From NCBI RefSeq assembly GCF_938039215.1, contig NZ_CALHVI010000028.1:1-59961 (forward strand): a stretch of DNA of 59,961 nucleotides, written 5' to 3'. Below the pieces are notes generated by a model, which made no database searches, was not told the DNA's origin, and worked only from the letters and a program-made list of their open reading frames with translations. The translations under genes and the position numbers were made by a program. The stretch is from an uncultured Porphyromonas sp. (GTDB lineage: Bacteria > Bacteroidota > Bacteroidia > Bacteroidales > Porphyromonadaceae). Shown piece by piece: positions 7,747-16,283 of this stretch. Each line of letters starts with the position of its first letter. Position 1 is the first letter of the stretch.

Positions 7747-9099
7747 CTAGAAGAGCTCCTTCAGTGTATTGAGTGGAAGGTCGTGATAGAAGATCACGAC
7801 ATGATCATAGGGCTCTAGGATCGTATCCCCATCGATCATGCAGGGACGGCCATTGCGCATCATCCCTCCGAAGGTCATGTTCGCTGGGAGCTTGAGCTCA
7901 CGGATGGGCTGACCGACGATGCGGGAGTCTCGGCGTGCGACGAGCTCGATGACCTCCGCATTGCTTACGAGGGAGAGGCAGGTGACTTGCCCCGTCTCCT
8001 GCCCTAGGAGCGTCCTGTAGATGTAGCCAGCAGCGAGCAGCTTCTTATTGATCAGTGTACCGATATCGAGGCGGTAGGCCAGCGGTATGTAGTCGATGTT
8101 CTCTTCCTTGGCCGCTGTCTTGTAGACATTGTAGCGCTTGGCTGCAAGGCAGGCTAGGACGTTGGTCTCGGAGTTCTCGGTCAGGGCAACGAAGACTTGA
8201 GCATCCTCCAGCCCTACTTCATTGGTGATCTCGGGGTCACGACCATCGCCGTGGTAGATCTCGACATTGCGGGGAAGTTGCTCCGAGAGACGTAGGCACT
8301 TCTCCTTGTCGATCTCGACGAGGGCGATCTTTATATCCTCAGGGATCTTGGAGATCGTGCGTAGCGCCACAGGGCTAGCCCCCATGATGACCATACGGCG
8401 TACCTCGGGGGCTTCCTTGCCCGCCAGCTTGCGTACGACATCGATATGATCGACAGCGCAGGTGAAGAAGACCAGGTCATTGTGCTCGATGAGCGTATCG
8501 CCTCGTGGGATGAGGGTATCGAAGTCTCTCTTGATGGCTACGACGTGGAAGCTCTTCTCCTCCTCTACCTTCAGTAGACCACTTAGATCCTTGAGGTATT
8601 TCCCGACGATGGGAGAGCCATTGCGCACCTTCACCCCTACAAGTGCCAGAGCACCATTGAAGAGGGTGATGTACTGTCTTGCCCAGGGATACTCGGTGAT
8701 CGCTGCGATCTCGTTGGCGGCGAGCTCCTCGGGATAGATCATAGAGTCTACGCCTAGCTCCTCCATGAGGGTATTGTACTCGCCTTCGAGGTACTCGGCA
8801 TTGTTGATACGAGCGATCGTGTGTCGAGCCCCCACACGCTTAGCGAGAAGGCAAGCCATGATGTTGGTGGACTCATCAGGAGTTACCGCTACGAAGAGGT
8901 CTGCACCCTCTACGTGCGCCCGCTCCAGATCAGACAGGAGCGTGGGACTCCCCTCCACGGGCAAGACCTCTAGGTGATGACTTGCTCGCTCGAGCTTCTT
9001 AGCATCGGCATCCATCAGGACGATATTCTGCTCCTCATTGGAGAGCATCTTCGCTAGGTGCGTCCCGACCTCACCAGCGCCAGCGATGACTATTCTCAT
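7747..9099 (-). CDS. trkA: Trk potassium channel regulator TrkA
   Basis: TrkA (450 aa) is the cytoplasmic ring that gates TrkH in response to nucleotides. It has two tandem RCK units. The first starts at residue 1 with the NAD loop GAGEVGTHLAKML and VLMDAD. The second begins near residue 230 with RRMVIMGASPVALRTISKI and ALVEID, followed by HGDGRDPEI. Each Rossmann part is followed by a RCK-C domain, for example LVSNAEVIELVARRDSRIVG. In the second unit the glycine loop is weaker (GASPVA), so nucleotide binding there may be reduced. It lies 23 bp after dxs and 24 bp before trkH. Confidence 0.95.
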   Translation of the reverse strand: MRIVIAGAGEVGTHLAKMLSNEEQNIVLMDADAKKLERASHHLEVLPVEGSPTLLSDLERAHVEGADLFVAVTPDESTNIMACLLAKRVGARHTIARINNAEYLEGEYNTLMEELGVDSMIYPEELAANEIAAITEYPWARQYITLFNGALALVGVKVRNGSPIVGKYLKDLSGLLKVEEEKSFHVVAIKRDFDTLIPRGDTLIEHNDLVFFTCAVDHIDVVRKLAGKEAPEVRRMVIMGASPVALRTISKIPEDIKIALVEIDKEKCLRLSEQLPRNVEIYHGDGRDPEITNEVGLEDAQVFVALTENSETNVLACLAAKRYNVYKTAAKEENIDYIPLAYRLDIGTLINKKLLAAGYIYRTLLGQETGQVTCLSLVSNAEVIELVARRDSRIVGQPIRELKLPANMTFGGMMRNGRPCMIDGDTILEPYDHVVIFYHDLPLNTLKELF

Positions 9100-9122
9100 G
9101 CTCTATCGTTTATCCAGTAAGA

Positions 9123-11039
9123 CTAATGGACCAAGAGCTGCTTAGCTGCTTGGTAGATGGACTCTTCATCGAGCCCGCAGTAGAGCTTCTGCTCCTGAGG
9201 AGTACCATGAGGTATGAATTCATCGGGCAGACCAAGCGTCTTGACACGTCCCGTATAGTCCTCCTGCATAGCTAGCTGCAGGATCGCCGAGCCTACACCT
9301 CCATTGAGACAACCCTCCTCGATGGTAAGGATCTTCTGAGTCGAAGCAAAGACTTCCTTTAGGCAGGCTTCATCAAGAGGCTTAGCGAAGACTAAGTCGA
9401 TATGCGCAACACTATACCCCTCTGCCTTCAGTCGATCTACAACGTGCGTAGCAGACACTCCTATGGGCCCTAAGCTAAGGATCGCAAGGGAAGAGCCTTC
9501 GCTCAAGACACGTGCTCGAGCATGGGGGTAGGACTGCATCGGCTGCTGCCAGTCTACTACAGATCCCGATCCACGAGGGTAGCGAATGGCTACAGGCCCT
9601 ACCCAATCGAAAGCGGCGGAATACATGAGATGTCGTAGCTGTACCTCGTCATAAGGGGAGCAGACAGTCATGCTAGGTATCGTCCGGAGATAAGCAATAT
9701 CGAAGGCCCCTTGGTGTGTTGCCCCATCTTCGCCGACAAGGCCAGCACGATCAAGGCAGAAGACCACGTGGCTCTGCGTTAGCGCTACATCATGGATGAG
9801 CTGATCATAGGCGCGCTGCATGAAGGTCGAGTAGATATTGCACACCGGTATAAAGCCTTCCGCCGCCATACCAGAAGAGAAGGTCACTGCATGCTCTTCA
9901 GCGATGCCGACATCGAAGGAGCGCTTGGGATACTTCTCCATCATATAGGTCATCGAGCAACCAGTAGGCATAGCGGGGGTGACGGAGACAATACGCTCGT
10001 CCCGATCAGCTAGCTCTACTAAGGTCTTGCCGAAGACATCTTGATACTTAGGAGGCTGTGGCGTCGAGGAGACCGACTGGATACGCTCGCCCGTAGAGGG
10101 GTCGAACTTCCCAGGGGCATGCCAGATCGTAGGCTCCTTCTCTGCAGGCACATAGCCTTTCCCCTTGGTGGTACTAATATGAAGGAGACGGGGGCCCTTC
10201 ATGTCTCGGATATCCTGCAGTATCTGCACGAGGTGGACGACATCATGCCCATCGGTAGGGCCGAGGTATCGGATACTGAAGCTATCGAAGAAGTTCGTCT
10301 GCCCCGAGAGAAGCGCTTTGATTCGGTTGTTGAAGCGCTGTAGATCCTTGTGCTGATCCTCGTGAACGATGTGGAGCTTACGCAGCATACGATACATGTC
10401 GTAGCGCATGCTGTTGTAGGTAGGATTGGTCAGTAAGTTGACCATGTGCCTATTGAGACCACCGACGTTTTTATCGATGGACATGTTGTTATCGTTCAGT
10501 ATGATCAGCAGGTTGTTGGGGAAGGAAGAGGCATTGTTGAGCCCCTCGAAAGCCATTCCTCCCGACATCGCTCCGTCACCGATGAAGGCGACGACACGTC
10601 GATCCTCTTCCTTGAGGGCAGTGCCCACGGCCATCCCTAGAGCTGCCGAGATGGAATTAGAGGCATGTCCTGCGGCGAAGGTATCGTACTCACTCTCCGA
10701 CGGTATGGGGAAGCCTGCTAGGCCCCCCCAAGTACGGAGGGTATGGAAGTCCCGTCGCCGTCCCGTGAGGATCTTGTGTACGTAGGCCTGATGCCCTACG
10801 TCCCATACGATCCGATCATGGGGCGTATCGAAGACATAGTGCATCGCTACCGTGATCTCGACAGCACCGAGATTGGCACCGAGGTGCCCTGGGATGCTGG
10901 AGAGCGTAGAGAGCATAAAGTGACGAATCTCAGCACAGAGCGCAGGGAGCTGGTCTGGCTTGAGCCGTCTGAGGTCGCTCGGGGTCTCTATCTGATCAAG
11001 TAGTGGGTATCCCTGCTCTTGGGTACTACTATCTGGCAT
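9123..11039 (-). CDS. dxs: 1-deoxy-D-xylulose-5-phosphate synthase
   Basis: Dxs (638 aa) condenses pyruvate and glyceraldehyde 3-phosphate. The product feeds the MEP isoprenoid route, the thiazole of thiamine and pyridoxal phosphate. Seen motifs are HLGANLGAVEITVAMHYVFD, WDVGHQAYVHKILTGRR and the thiamine pyrophosphate site GDGAMSGGMAFEGLNNA ending in NDNNMSI. Further on are GPTDGHD, DVGIAEEHAVTFSSGMA and DRAGLVGEDGATHQGAFD. Length and motif order are normal. It is 13 bp downstream of hisS and 23 bp upstream of trkA. The link with thiG in this window is metabolic, not by operon. Confidence 0.97.
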   Translation of the reverse strand: MPDSSTQEQGYPLLDQIETPSDLRRLKPDQLPALCAEIRHFMLSTLSSIPGHLGANLGAVEITVAMHYVFDTPHDRIVWDVGHQAYVHKILTGRRRDFHTLRTWGGLAGFPIPSESEYDTFAAGHASNSISAALGMAVGTALKEEDRRVVAFIGDGAMSGGMAFEGLNNASSFPNNLLIILNDNNMSIDKNVGGLNRHMVNLLTNPTYNSMRYDMYRMLRKLHIVHEDQHKDLQRFNNRIKALLSGQTNFFDSFSIRYLGPTDGHDVVHLVQILQDIRDMKGPRLLHISTTKGKGYVPAEKEPTIWHAPGKFDPSTGERIQSVSSTPQPPKYQDVFGKTLVELADRDERIVSVTPAMPTGCSMTYMMEKYPKRSFDVGIAEEHAVTFSSGMAAEGFIPVCNIYSTFMQRAYDQLIHDVALTQSHVVFCLDRAGLVGEDGATHQGAFDIAYLRTIPSMTVCSPYDEVQLRHLMYSAAFDWVGPVAIRYPRGSGSVVDWQQPMQSYPHARARVLSEGSSLAILSLGPIGVSATHVVDRLKAEGYSVAHIDLVFAKPLDEACLKEVFASTQKILTIEEGCLNGGVGSAILQLAMQEDYTGRVKTLGLPDEFIPHGTPQEQKLYCGLDEESIYQAAKQLLVH

Positions 11040-11052
11040 AGATTATCTGGCG

Positions 11053-12420
11053 TTAGTGCTGCAGAGCGAATGTATGGATCAGTTCGTCGAGGCTCAGCTT
11101 GGTCTGCTGACCCGTCTGCATGTTCTTAAGGGTGAAAGTCTCCGTCATACGTTCCTCTTCGCCTACAAGGACGACGAAGGGGATCTTCAAGCTGTCGGCA
11201 TAGCTCATTTGCTTCTTCATCTTCACGGACTCAGGATAGAGTTCGCAGCGAAGGCCCTGACGGCGAAGTTGTGCGACGAGTGGTAGGAGGTAGGCAGCAT
11301 CTTCTTCGCTGAAGTTAGCGAAGAGCACTTGTGTCCCCGTCTCAGCTTCCTCTGGGAAGAGGCCCAGCTCCATGAGGACATCATAGATGCGGTCTGCACC
11401 GAAGGAGATCCCTACCCCACTCAGTCCTTCGAGGCCGAAGATACCAGTGAGGTTGTCGTAGCGTCCTCCGCCCGAGATACTCCCCATCGAGGCATCTAGC
11501 GCCTTGACTTCGAGGATAGCACCGGTGTAGTAAGAGAGGCCACGAGCAAGACTAAGGTCTACAACGAGCTCGGCGGAGAACTGGAGGCGCTCGACGTGGT
11601 CAAGGATGTACTCCAGTTCCTCGATCCCCTTTCGTCCCTCTTCGGAAGAAGCGAGCAGCTCCTTGAGTTGGGCTAGCTTCTCTCGGTTCGTCCCCGAGAG
11701 AGCGAGGAAGGGGCGAAGCTTGTTGATGGCTTCTTCAGAGAAGCCATTCGCCTTGAGTTCATCGAAGACCTTCTCTTCACCGATCTTCTCTAGCTTGTCG
11801 ATAGCAGTAGTGATGTCGATGAGGCGGTCAGCTTGGCCAGCCACTTCGGCGATACCGCCTAAGATCTTGCGGTTATTGAGGAGGATGCGGACACGGAGCC
11901 CGAAGCGACGGAAGACCTCGTCTATGATCGCTAGGAGTTCGACTTCATTGATCAGTGAGGTAGAGCCGATGACATCGGCATCACACTGGTAGAACTCACG
12001 ATAGCGCCCCTTCTGCGGGCGATCTGCTCTCCAGACAGGCTGGATCTGATAGCGGCGGAAGGGCAGGGTAAGCTCAGAGCGATGCATCACTACATAGCGG
12101 GCGAAAGGCACGGTGAGGTCATAGCGGAGCCCCTTCTCGCAGGCCTTATTGGCAAAGTGAATGGCATTGCGCTGGAGGAGCTCGTCATCGGAAAGCTCCT
12201 TCAGAGCGTCTCCCGAGTTGAGCACCTTGAAGAGAAGGCGGTCTCCCTCCTCCCCGTACTTACCCATCAGGGTCGAGAGCTGCTCCATCGTGGGGGTCTC
12301 GATCTGTCGGTAGCCGTAGAGTGCATAGACCTGGCGGATGGTGTCAAAGATATAGTTACGACGAGCCATCTCTATGGGGCCAAAGTCCCGCATGCCCTTC
12401 GGTATCGTTGGTTTCTGCAT
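11053..12420 (-). CDS. hisS: Histidyl-tRNA synthetase
   Basis: A class II synthetase of 455 aa that charges tRNA-His. Motif 1 is near the start (PKGMRDFGPIEMARRNYIFD). Motif 2 is seen at RRYQIQPVWRADRPQKGRYREFYQCDAD, of which the arginine contacts ATP. The histidine-specific loop is ARGLSYYTGAILEV. Motif 3 is GGGRYDNL followed by GVGISFGADRI. The C-terminal anticodon-binding domain begins near TQVLFANFSEED. The gene sits 41 bp after folA and 13 bp before dxs on the minus strand. I see no T-box or attenuator ahead of it. Confidence 0.97.
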   Translation of the reverse strand: MQKPTIPKGMRDFGPIEMARRNYIFDTIRQVYALYGYRQIETPTMEQLSTLMGKYGEEGDRLLFKVLNSGDALKELSDDELLQRNAIHFANKACEKGLRYDLTVPFARYVVMHRSELTLPFRRYQIQPVWRADRPQKGRYREFYQCDADVIGSTSLINEVELLAIIDEVFRRFGLRVRILLNNRKILGGIAEVAGQADRLIDITTAIDKLEKIGEEKVFDELKANGFSEEAINKLRPFLALSGTNREKLAQLKELLASSEEGRKGIEELEYILDHVERLQFSAELVVDLSLARGLSYYTGAILEVKALDASMGSISGGGRYDNLTGIFGLEGLSGVGISFGADRIYDVLMELGLFPEEAETGTQVLFANFSEEDAAYLLPLVAQLRRQGLRCELYPESVKMKKQMSYADSLKIPFVVLVGEEERMTETFTLKNMQTGQQTKLSLDELIHTFALQH

Positions 12421-12461
12421 CTTCTTTATGTAGATAGATTATGATAAGCTGTATCGGGGGC

Positions 12462-12956
12462 TTAGTTCCTCCGGTGGAGTACAACAAGCTGCCTCTCATA
12501 TTCATTCCGCTCATCGCGAGGGAAGGTCGTCCGCTGGACTTCCTCCCAGTCCGAGCTCTGAAGCTCAGGGAAGAAGACCTCTGCATCAGGGAAGCTGGCA
12601 TCGACCTCGGTCAAGTAGATGCGCTGTGCCTGCCCTAGGAGCTGACGGTAGATCTCTCCTCCGCCGATGACGAAGACTTCGTCGTCGCTCTCGGAGAGGA
12701 CGGTGAGAGCTTCCTCGATCGAGGGGAAGACCTCTACCCCATCAGAGCTCTGGAGCGAGCGGCTGATGACGACATTGCGTCGCTGGGGCAAGGGCCCATT
12801 GGGGAGGGATTCGAAGGTCTTACGTCCCATCAAGATCGTATGCCCTGTGGTCAGCGCCTTGAAGCGCTTGAGGTCACCAGGCAGGTGCCAGAGCAAGTCA
12901 TTCCCCTTGCCTATAGCGCCATCCTTGGCCACAGCCACGACGATAGAGAGTAGCAT
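12462..12956 (-). CDS. folA: Dihydrofolate reductase
   Basis: A standard 164-residue reductase that regenerates tetrahydrofolate with NADPH. Visible marks are AVAKDGAIGKGNDLLWHLPGDLKRFK, with the conserved tryptophan and active-site aspartate. GRKTFESLPNGPLPQRRNVVISR forms the NADPH phosphate and folate contacts, and VIGGGEIYRQLL is the glycine-rich loop. It lies 27 bp after thyA. The pairing makes sense, since thymidylate synthase turns methylene-tetrahydrofolate into dihydrofolate, which this enzyme recycles. Confidence 0.96.
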   Translation of the reverse strand: MLLSIVVAVAKDGAIGKGNDLLWHLPGDLKRFKALTTGHTILMGRKTFESLPNGPLPQRRNVVISRSLQSSDGVEVFPSIEEALTVLSESDDEVFVIGGGEIYRQLLGQAQRIYLTEVDASFPDAEVFFPELQSSDWEEVQRTTFPRDERNEYERQLVVLHRRN

Positions 12957-12983
12957 AGTGTATGAAATAGCCCGAATGAGTGA

Positions 12984-13778
12984 TTAGACTGAGACCTTAC
13001 CAGCGATGTGCGGATGAGGGTCATAGCCTAGGAGCTCGAAGTCCTCGTAGCCGAAGTCCTCAAGCCGAGTGATGGTAGGGGTAAGGCGCAACTGAGGGAG
13101 CTCTCGGGGCTCACGTGTCAGCTGAAGCTCTACCTGCTCGATATGGTCGCGATAGATATGGACATCACCGAAGCTGTGGACGAAGTCCCCTACTTCTAGA
13201 CCCGTCACTTGAGCGACCATGTGAAGGAGCATAGCGTACGAAGCAATGTTGAAGGGTACGCCTAAGAAGACATCAGCACTGCGCTGATAGAGCTGCAGGC
13301 TCAAGCGTCCGTCGGCGACGTAGAACTGCATGAGGCAGTGGCATGGAGCCAGCGCCATCTCATCGATCTGTGCTACATTCCACGCCGAGACGATCATACG
13401 TCGACTGGTCGGGTCACGACGGATCTGGTCTACGACTTGCTGGATCTGATCGATGTGCCCGCCCTTGTAGTCGGGCCAGGAGCGCCACTGATAGCCATAG
13501 ATCGGCCCTAGGGATCCGTCTTCACGAGCCCATTCGTTCCAGATCCGCACGCCCTTCTCTTGGAGGTAGCGGACATTCGTATCGCCTCGGAGGAACCATA
13601 GGAGCTCGTAGATGATACTCTTCAGATGGAGCTTCTTCGTCGTCAGCAGGGGGAAACCCTTGCTGAGATCAAAGCGCATCTGATAGCCGAAGGTACTGAT
13701 CGTGCCCGTACCTGTACGGTCTCCCTTGTGATGCCCTTCACTCAAGATGTGGCGGAGCAGGTCTAAGTATTGCTTCAT
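12984..13778 (-). CDS. thyA: Thymidylate synthase
   Basis: ThyA makes dTMP from dUMP using methylene-tetrahydrofolate. I place the start at the ATG at 13778, giving 264 aa beginning MKQYLDLLRHIL, the usual ThyA length and N-terminus. A longer frame starts at 13811, but a -7 box at 13799-13806 lies inside that extension. The catalytic cysteine is in LAPCHCLMQFYV. RTGTGTISTFGYQMRFDL, LWFLRGDTNV, RSADVFLGVPFNIASYA and GDVHIYRDH are other signatures. First gene of the thyA-folA pair and possibly of the whole run to trkH. A salvage enzyme, Tdk, is encoded at 27592. Confidence 0.97.
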   Translation of the reverse strand: MKQYLDLLRHILSEGHHKGDRTGTGTISTFGYQMRFDLSKGFPLLTTKKLHLKSIIYELLWFLRGDTNVRYLQEKGVRIWNEWAREDGSLGPIYGYQWRSWPDYKGGHIDQIQQVVDQIRRDPTSRRMIVSAWNVAQIDEMALAPCHCLMQFYVADGRLSLQLYQRSADVFLGVPFNIASYAMLLHMVAQVTGLEVGDFVHSFGDVHIYRDHIEQVELQLTREPRELPQLRLTPTITRLEDFGYEDFELLGYDPHPHIAGKVSV

Positions 13779-13798
13779 TTCTTCCAATGAATAGTGCA

Positions 13799-13806
13799 CA
13801 AAGATA
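13799..13806 (-). promoter_or_regulatory. -7 promoter box for thyA
   Basis: TATCTTTG on the minus strand matches TAnnTTTG. It lies 21 bp before the thyA ATG at 13778, so the leader would be about 14 nt. No clear -33 TTG is present. Confidence 0.5.
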
Positions 13807-13868
13807 CACAAATTAGTACCTGCCTACTCGCATTGTCAGTCCGAGATTGGACAAGTTTCACCTCCATG

Positions 13869-13933
13869 GGATTTCTACTGTTGCCTCACTCGAGGTAGCA
13901 GTAGCGCCTCTTAGGAGTTTACAGTAGTGCCTC
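13869..13933. repeat. Palindrome array C2 (three units, 23 bp pitch)
   Basis: Twelve-base cores ending in GCCTC start at 13876 (TACTGTTGCCTC), 13899 (CAGTAGCGCCTC) and 13922 (CAGTAGTGCCTC), exactly 23 bp apart. An in-register but decayed ACCTC at 13860-13864 may be the remains of an earlier unit. The array lies between divergent thyA and ddl and belongs to the same family as the one at 6122. Confidence 0.75.
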
Positions 13934-14040
13934 TAGGGGGTATGTAGAGGTCTTCATGTGGAGGATCTATGATCAGAAGCTGAGAGGCCAATAGAGGGCT
14001 TCAGCCAAGGAAATACCGAGGCAATGAACGAGGAAAGATG

Positions 14041-14048
14041 TATTTTTG
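14041..14048 (+). promoter_or_regulatory. -7 promoter box for the ddl operon
   Basis: TATTTTTG matches TAnnTTTG and lies 44 bp before the ATG at 14093. No convincing -33 box is seen. Its place inside the longer upstream frame argues for the 14093 start. Confidence 0.5.
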
Positions 14049-14092
14049 TTCTCTGTATAAATCATCCTATCAGCACGATCAAAAATCTAAAT

Positions 14093-15079
14093 ATGAATCG
14101 AACTCATATAGCTGTCATCGCAGGGGGCTTCTCGGGAGAGTATGCCGTCTCTCTGCGTAGTGCAGCTGGACTACTCTCTTGGATCGACCGCAGTCTCTTT
14201 GATCCCTACCTCGTCGTCATCGAGCGTACGGGCTGGTTCGTCCAAATCGAGGGACAAGACCCTATCCCCGTAGACAAGTGTGACTTTAGCTTTATGCTTG
14301 GAGGGGAGCACATCAAGATCGACTATGCCCTCATCACCGTACATGGCACCCCTGGAGAGAATGGGCTCCTGCAGGGGTATCTAGACCTCGTCGGAGTCCC
14401 CTACAATACGGGGGGCGTACTCACCGAAGCGCTGACCTTCAACAAGTACTACTGCAATCGCTACCTCTCCACCTTCCCTCAGCTCCGTGTGGCAGACTCG
14501 GTGCGTCTCAAGCGTGGCGAAGCTCAGCCCTCCACCGAAGAACTAGTAGCTCGTCTCGGGCTTCCCCTCTTCGCTAAGCCCAATGCTGGAGGCTCCAGCG
14601 TGGCTACCAGCCGTGTAGAGACACCCGAAGCACTGAAGGAAGCCATCGCCCTTGCCTTCGACGAATGTGATGAAGTCCTCCTTGAGCGCTTCATCTCTGG
14701 TACAGAGGTCACCTGCGGATGCTACTGCCTCGGAGACAAGGTCACCGCCCTGCCCGTCACCGAAGTCGTGCCTAAGAATAGCTTCTTCGACTTCGAAGCC
14801 AAGTACCACGGCGCAGTCGAGGAGATCACCCCTGCACGTATCAGTGCTGAGCTCACCGCTGAGATCCAGTCGCTGACCCGCCAGATCTACCAGCACATCG
14901 ATGCACGTGGCATCATACGTGTAGACTACATCATAGAGTCAGATGGTATCCCTACCCTGCTAGAAGTAAACACGACACCAGGGATGACTCCGACGAGTTT
15001 CATCCCTCAGCAGGTAGCAGCCGCAGGGCTCACCATGCCTCAACTCCTCACGGATCTCATCCAGGATCATCTTCGCTAG
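14093..15079 (+). CDS. ddl: D-alanine--D-alanine ligase
   Basis: Ddl makes the D-Ala-D-Ala dipeptide for peptidoglycan in the cytoplasm. The start is taken as ATG 14093 (MNRTHIAVIAGGFSGEYAVS), giving 328 aa. A frame open from 14024 would add 23 residues that do not resemble the family and would include the -7 box. ATP-grasp features are seen: ALITVHGTPGENGLLQGYLDLVGVPYNTGG, LFAKPNAGGSSVATS, EVLLERFISGTEVTCGC, then RVDYIIESDGIPTLLEVNTTPGMTPTSFIPQ with the metal ligands E and N. First gene of a tight series running to tilS. Confidence 0.96.
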   Translation: MNRTHIAVIAGGFSGEYAVSLRSAAGLLSWIDRSLFDPYLVVIERTGWFVQIEGQDPIPVDKCDFSFMLGGEHIKIDYALITVHGTPGENGLLQGYLDLVGVPYNTGGVLTEALTFNKYYCNRYLSTFPQLRVADSVRLKRGEAQPSTEELVARLGLPLFAKPNAGGSSVATSRVETPEALKEAIALAFDECDEVLLERFISGTEVTCGCYCLGDKVTALPVTEVVPKNSFFDFEAKYHGAVEEITPARISAELTAEIQSLTRQIYQHIDARGIIRVDYIIESDGIPTLLEVNTTPGMTPTSFIPQQVAAAGLTMPQLLTDLIQDHLR

Positions 15080-15101
15080 CCAACTATCACCTTAGCCAAC
15101 T

Positions 15102-16283
15102 ATGGATCTCAAGAAATACGAAAGCATCCGCCCCCTTGCCCCCGAAGAGGTGCAGACAGCCATACAGCTCCTGACCAGCCTCGAGCCCCTACGTGCCGTC
15201 TATGATAGCCTTGGGCTAGAGACCAGCTGGGACGAGCTCGTCGCCGTCCTCCGCACTTGCCGTACCGTAGAGGACTTCAAGGCTCGGGTGAGCTACCACT
15301 GGGTCAAGCACATCATGGCGAAGTGTTGCGCCTCGGTCGAACTCACAGGTACGGAGCACATCTCTCCCGAGGGGGCCTATACCTATGTCTCCAATCATCG
15401 AGACATCATCCTAGACTCGGCCTTCCTCAATGTCCTCCTTGCTGATGCGGGGGCGAAGTTCCCTGAGATCGCTATCGGGGACAACCTCATGCTCTATCCT
15501 TGGATCGAGACTCTGGTCAAGCTCAATGGGAGCTTCCTTGTCCGACGCAACCTTCAGGGACGTGAAGTTCTCCTAGCTGCTCGTCTCCTCTCCGAATACA
15601 TGCACGATGCTATCCAGGAGGGGAAGAGCCTCTGGATCGCTCAGCGTGAAGGTCGCTCCAAGGACTCTACGGATAAGACCCAGCCCGCCCTCTTGAAGAT
15701 GCTTGCCCTAGGTGCTCAGACGAAAGACCCTCTGCAGGCTATCTCTCCCCTCAATATCGTGCCCGTCACCTGCAACTACGAGTATGACCCCTGTGACTAC
15801 CTCAAGGCTCAAGAGATGCAGCTCAAGCGGGATGTCGAGGGCTTCAAGAAGAGCCCCGCAGACGATGGTATCAACATGCGCACGGGGATCTTTGGCTGGA
15901 AGGGTGAGGTCTCCTTCCACATCGGACGACCTCTCGCTGAACTCATCGCCGACCAAGAACTTTCTCTCGAGCTATCCCTTAGCGTAGAGGCGATCGCCGC
16001 CATCATCGATAGAGAGATCCATAGCCACTACAAACTCTTCCCCATCAACTACATTGCCCTAGACCTCATCGACGGCATCGAGCACCACTATGGAGCTTAT
16101 ACAGAGCAGGAGAAGAGCGATGTACTCCAGTACATCGAGAGCCGCATTGATCTTGTCCGCCTCCCTGAGAGCCTAACCCCTGACCGAGAGTTCCTACGTC
16201 GCTGCCTCCTGATGATGTATGCCAATCCCGTGCTCAGCAAACTCAAGACGGAGTTGGAGACAAGAGTAAGCCTTGAGCCCTAG
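15102..16283 (+). CDS. PlsC-like glycerol acyltransferase family protein
   Basis: A 393-residue protein with a phospholipid/glycerol acyltransferase domain at about residues 80-290. The catalytic NHxxxxD box is NHRDIILD, preceded by GTEHISPEGAYTYVS. Further acyltransferase marks are GSFLVRRNL, corresponding to the GxxFIxR block, and WIAQREGRSKDS, corresponding to the substrate-binding EGxRS block. The chain is longer than a typical PlsC of about 240 aa. The extra C-terminal part (300-393) is probably helical and has no motif I know. It may acylate lysophosphatidate or a related lipid. It lies 22 bp after ddl, and its stop directly abuts the ATG of the next gene. Confidence 0.8.
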   Translation: MDLKKYESIRPLAPEEVQTAIQLLTSLEPLRAVYDSLGLETSWDELVAVLRTCRTVEDFKARVSYHWVKHIMAKCCASVELTGTEHISPEGAYTYVSNHRDIILDSAFLNVLLADAGAKFPEIAIGDNLMLYPWIETLVKLNGSFLVRRNLQGREVLLAARLLSEYMHDAIQEGKSLWIAQREGRSKDSTDKTQPALLKMLALGAQTKDPLQAISPLNIVPVTCNYEYDPCDYLKAQEMQLKRDVEGFKKSPADDGINMRTGIFGWKGEVSFHIGRPLAELIADQELSLELSLSVEAIAAIIDREIHSHYKLFPINYIALDLIDGIEHHYGAYTEQEKSDVLQYIESRIDLVRLPESLTPDREFLRRCLLMMYANPVLSKLKTELETRVSLEP

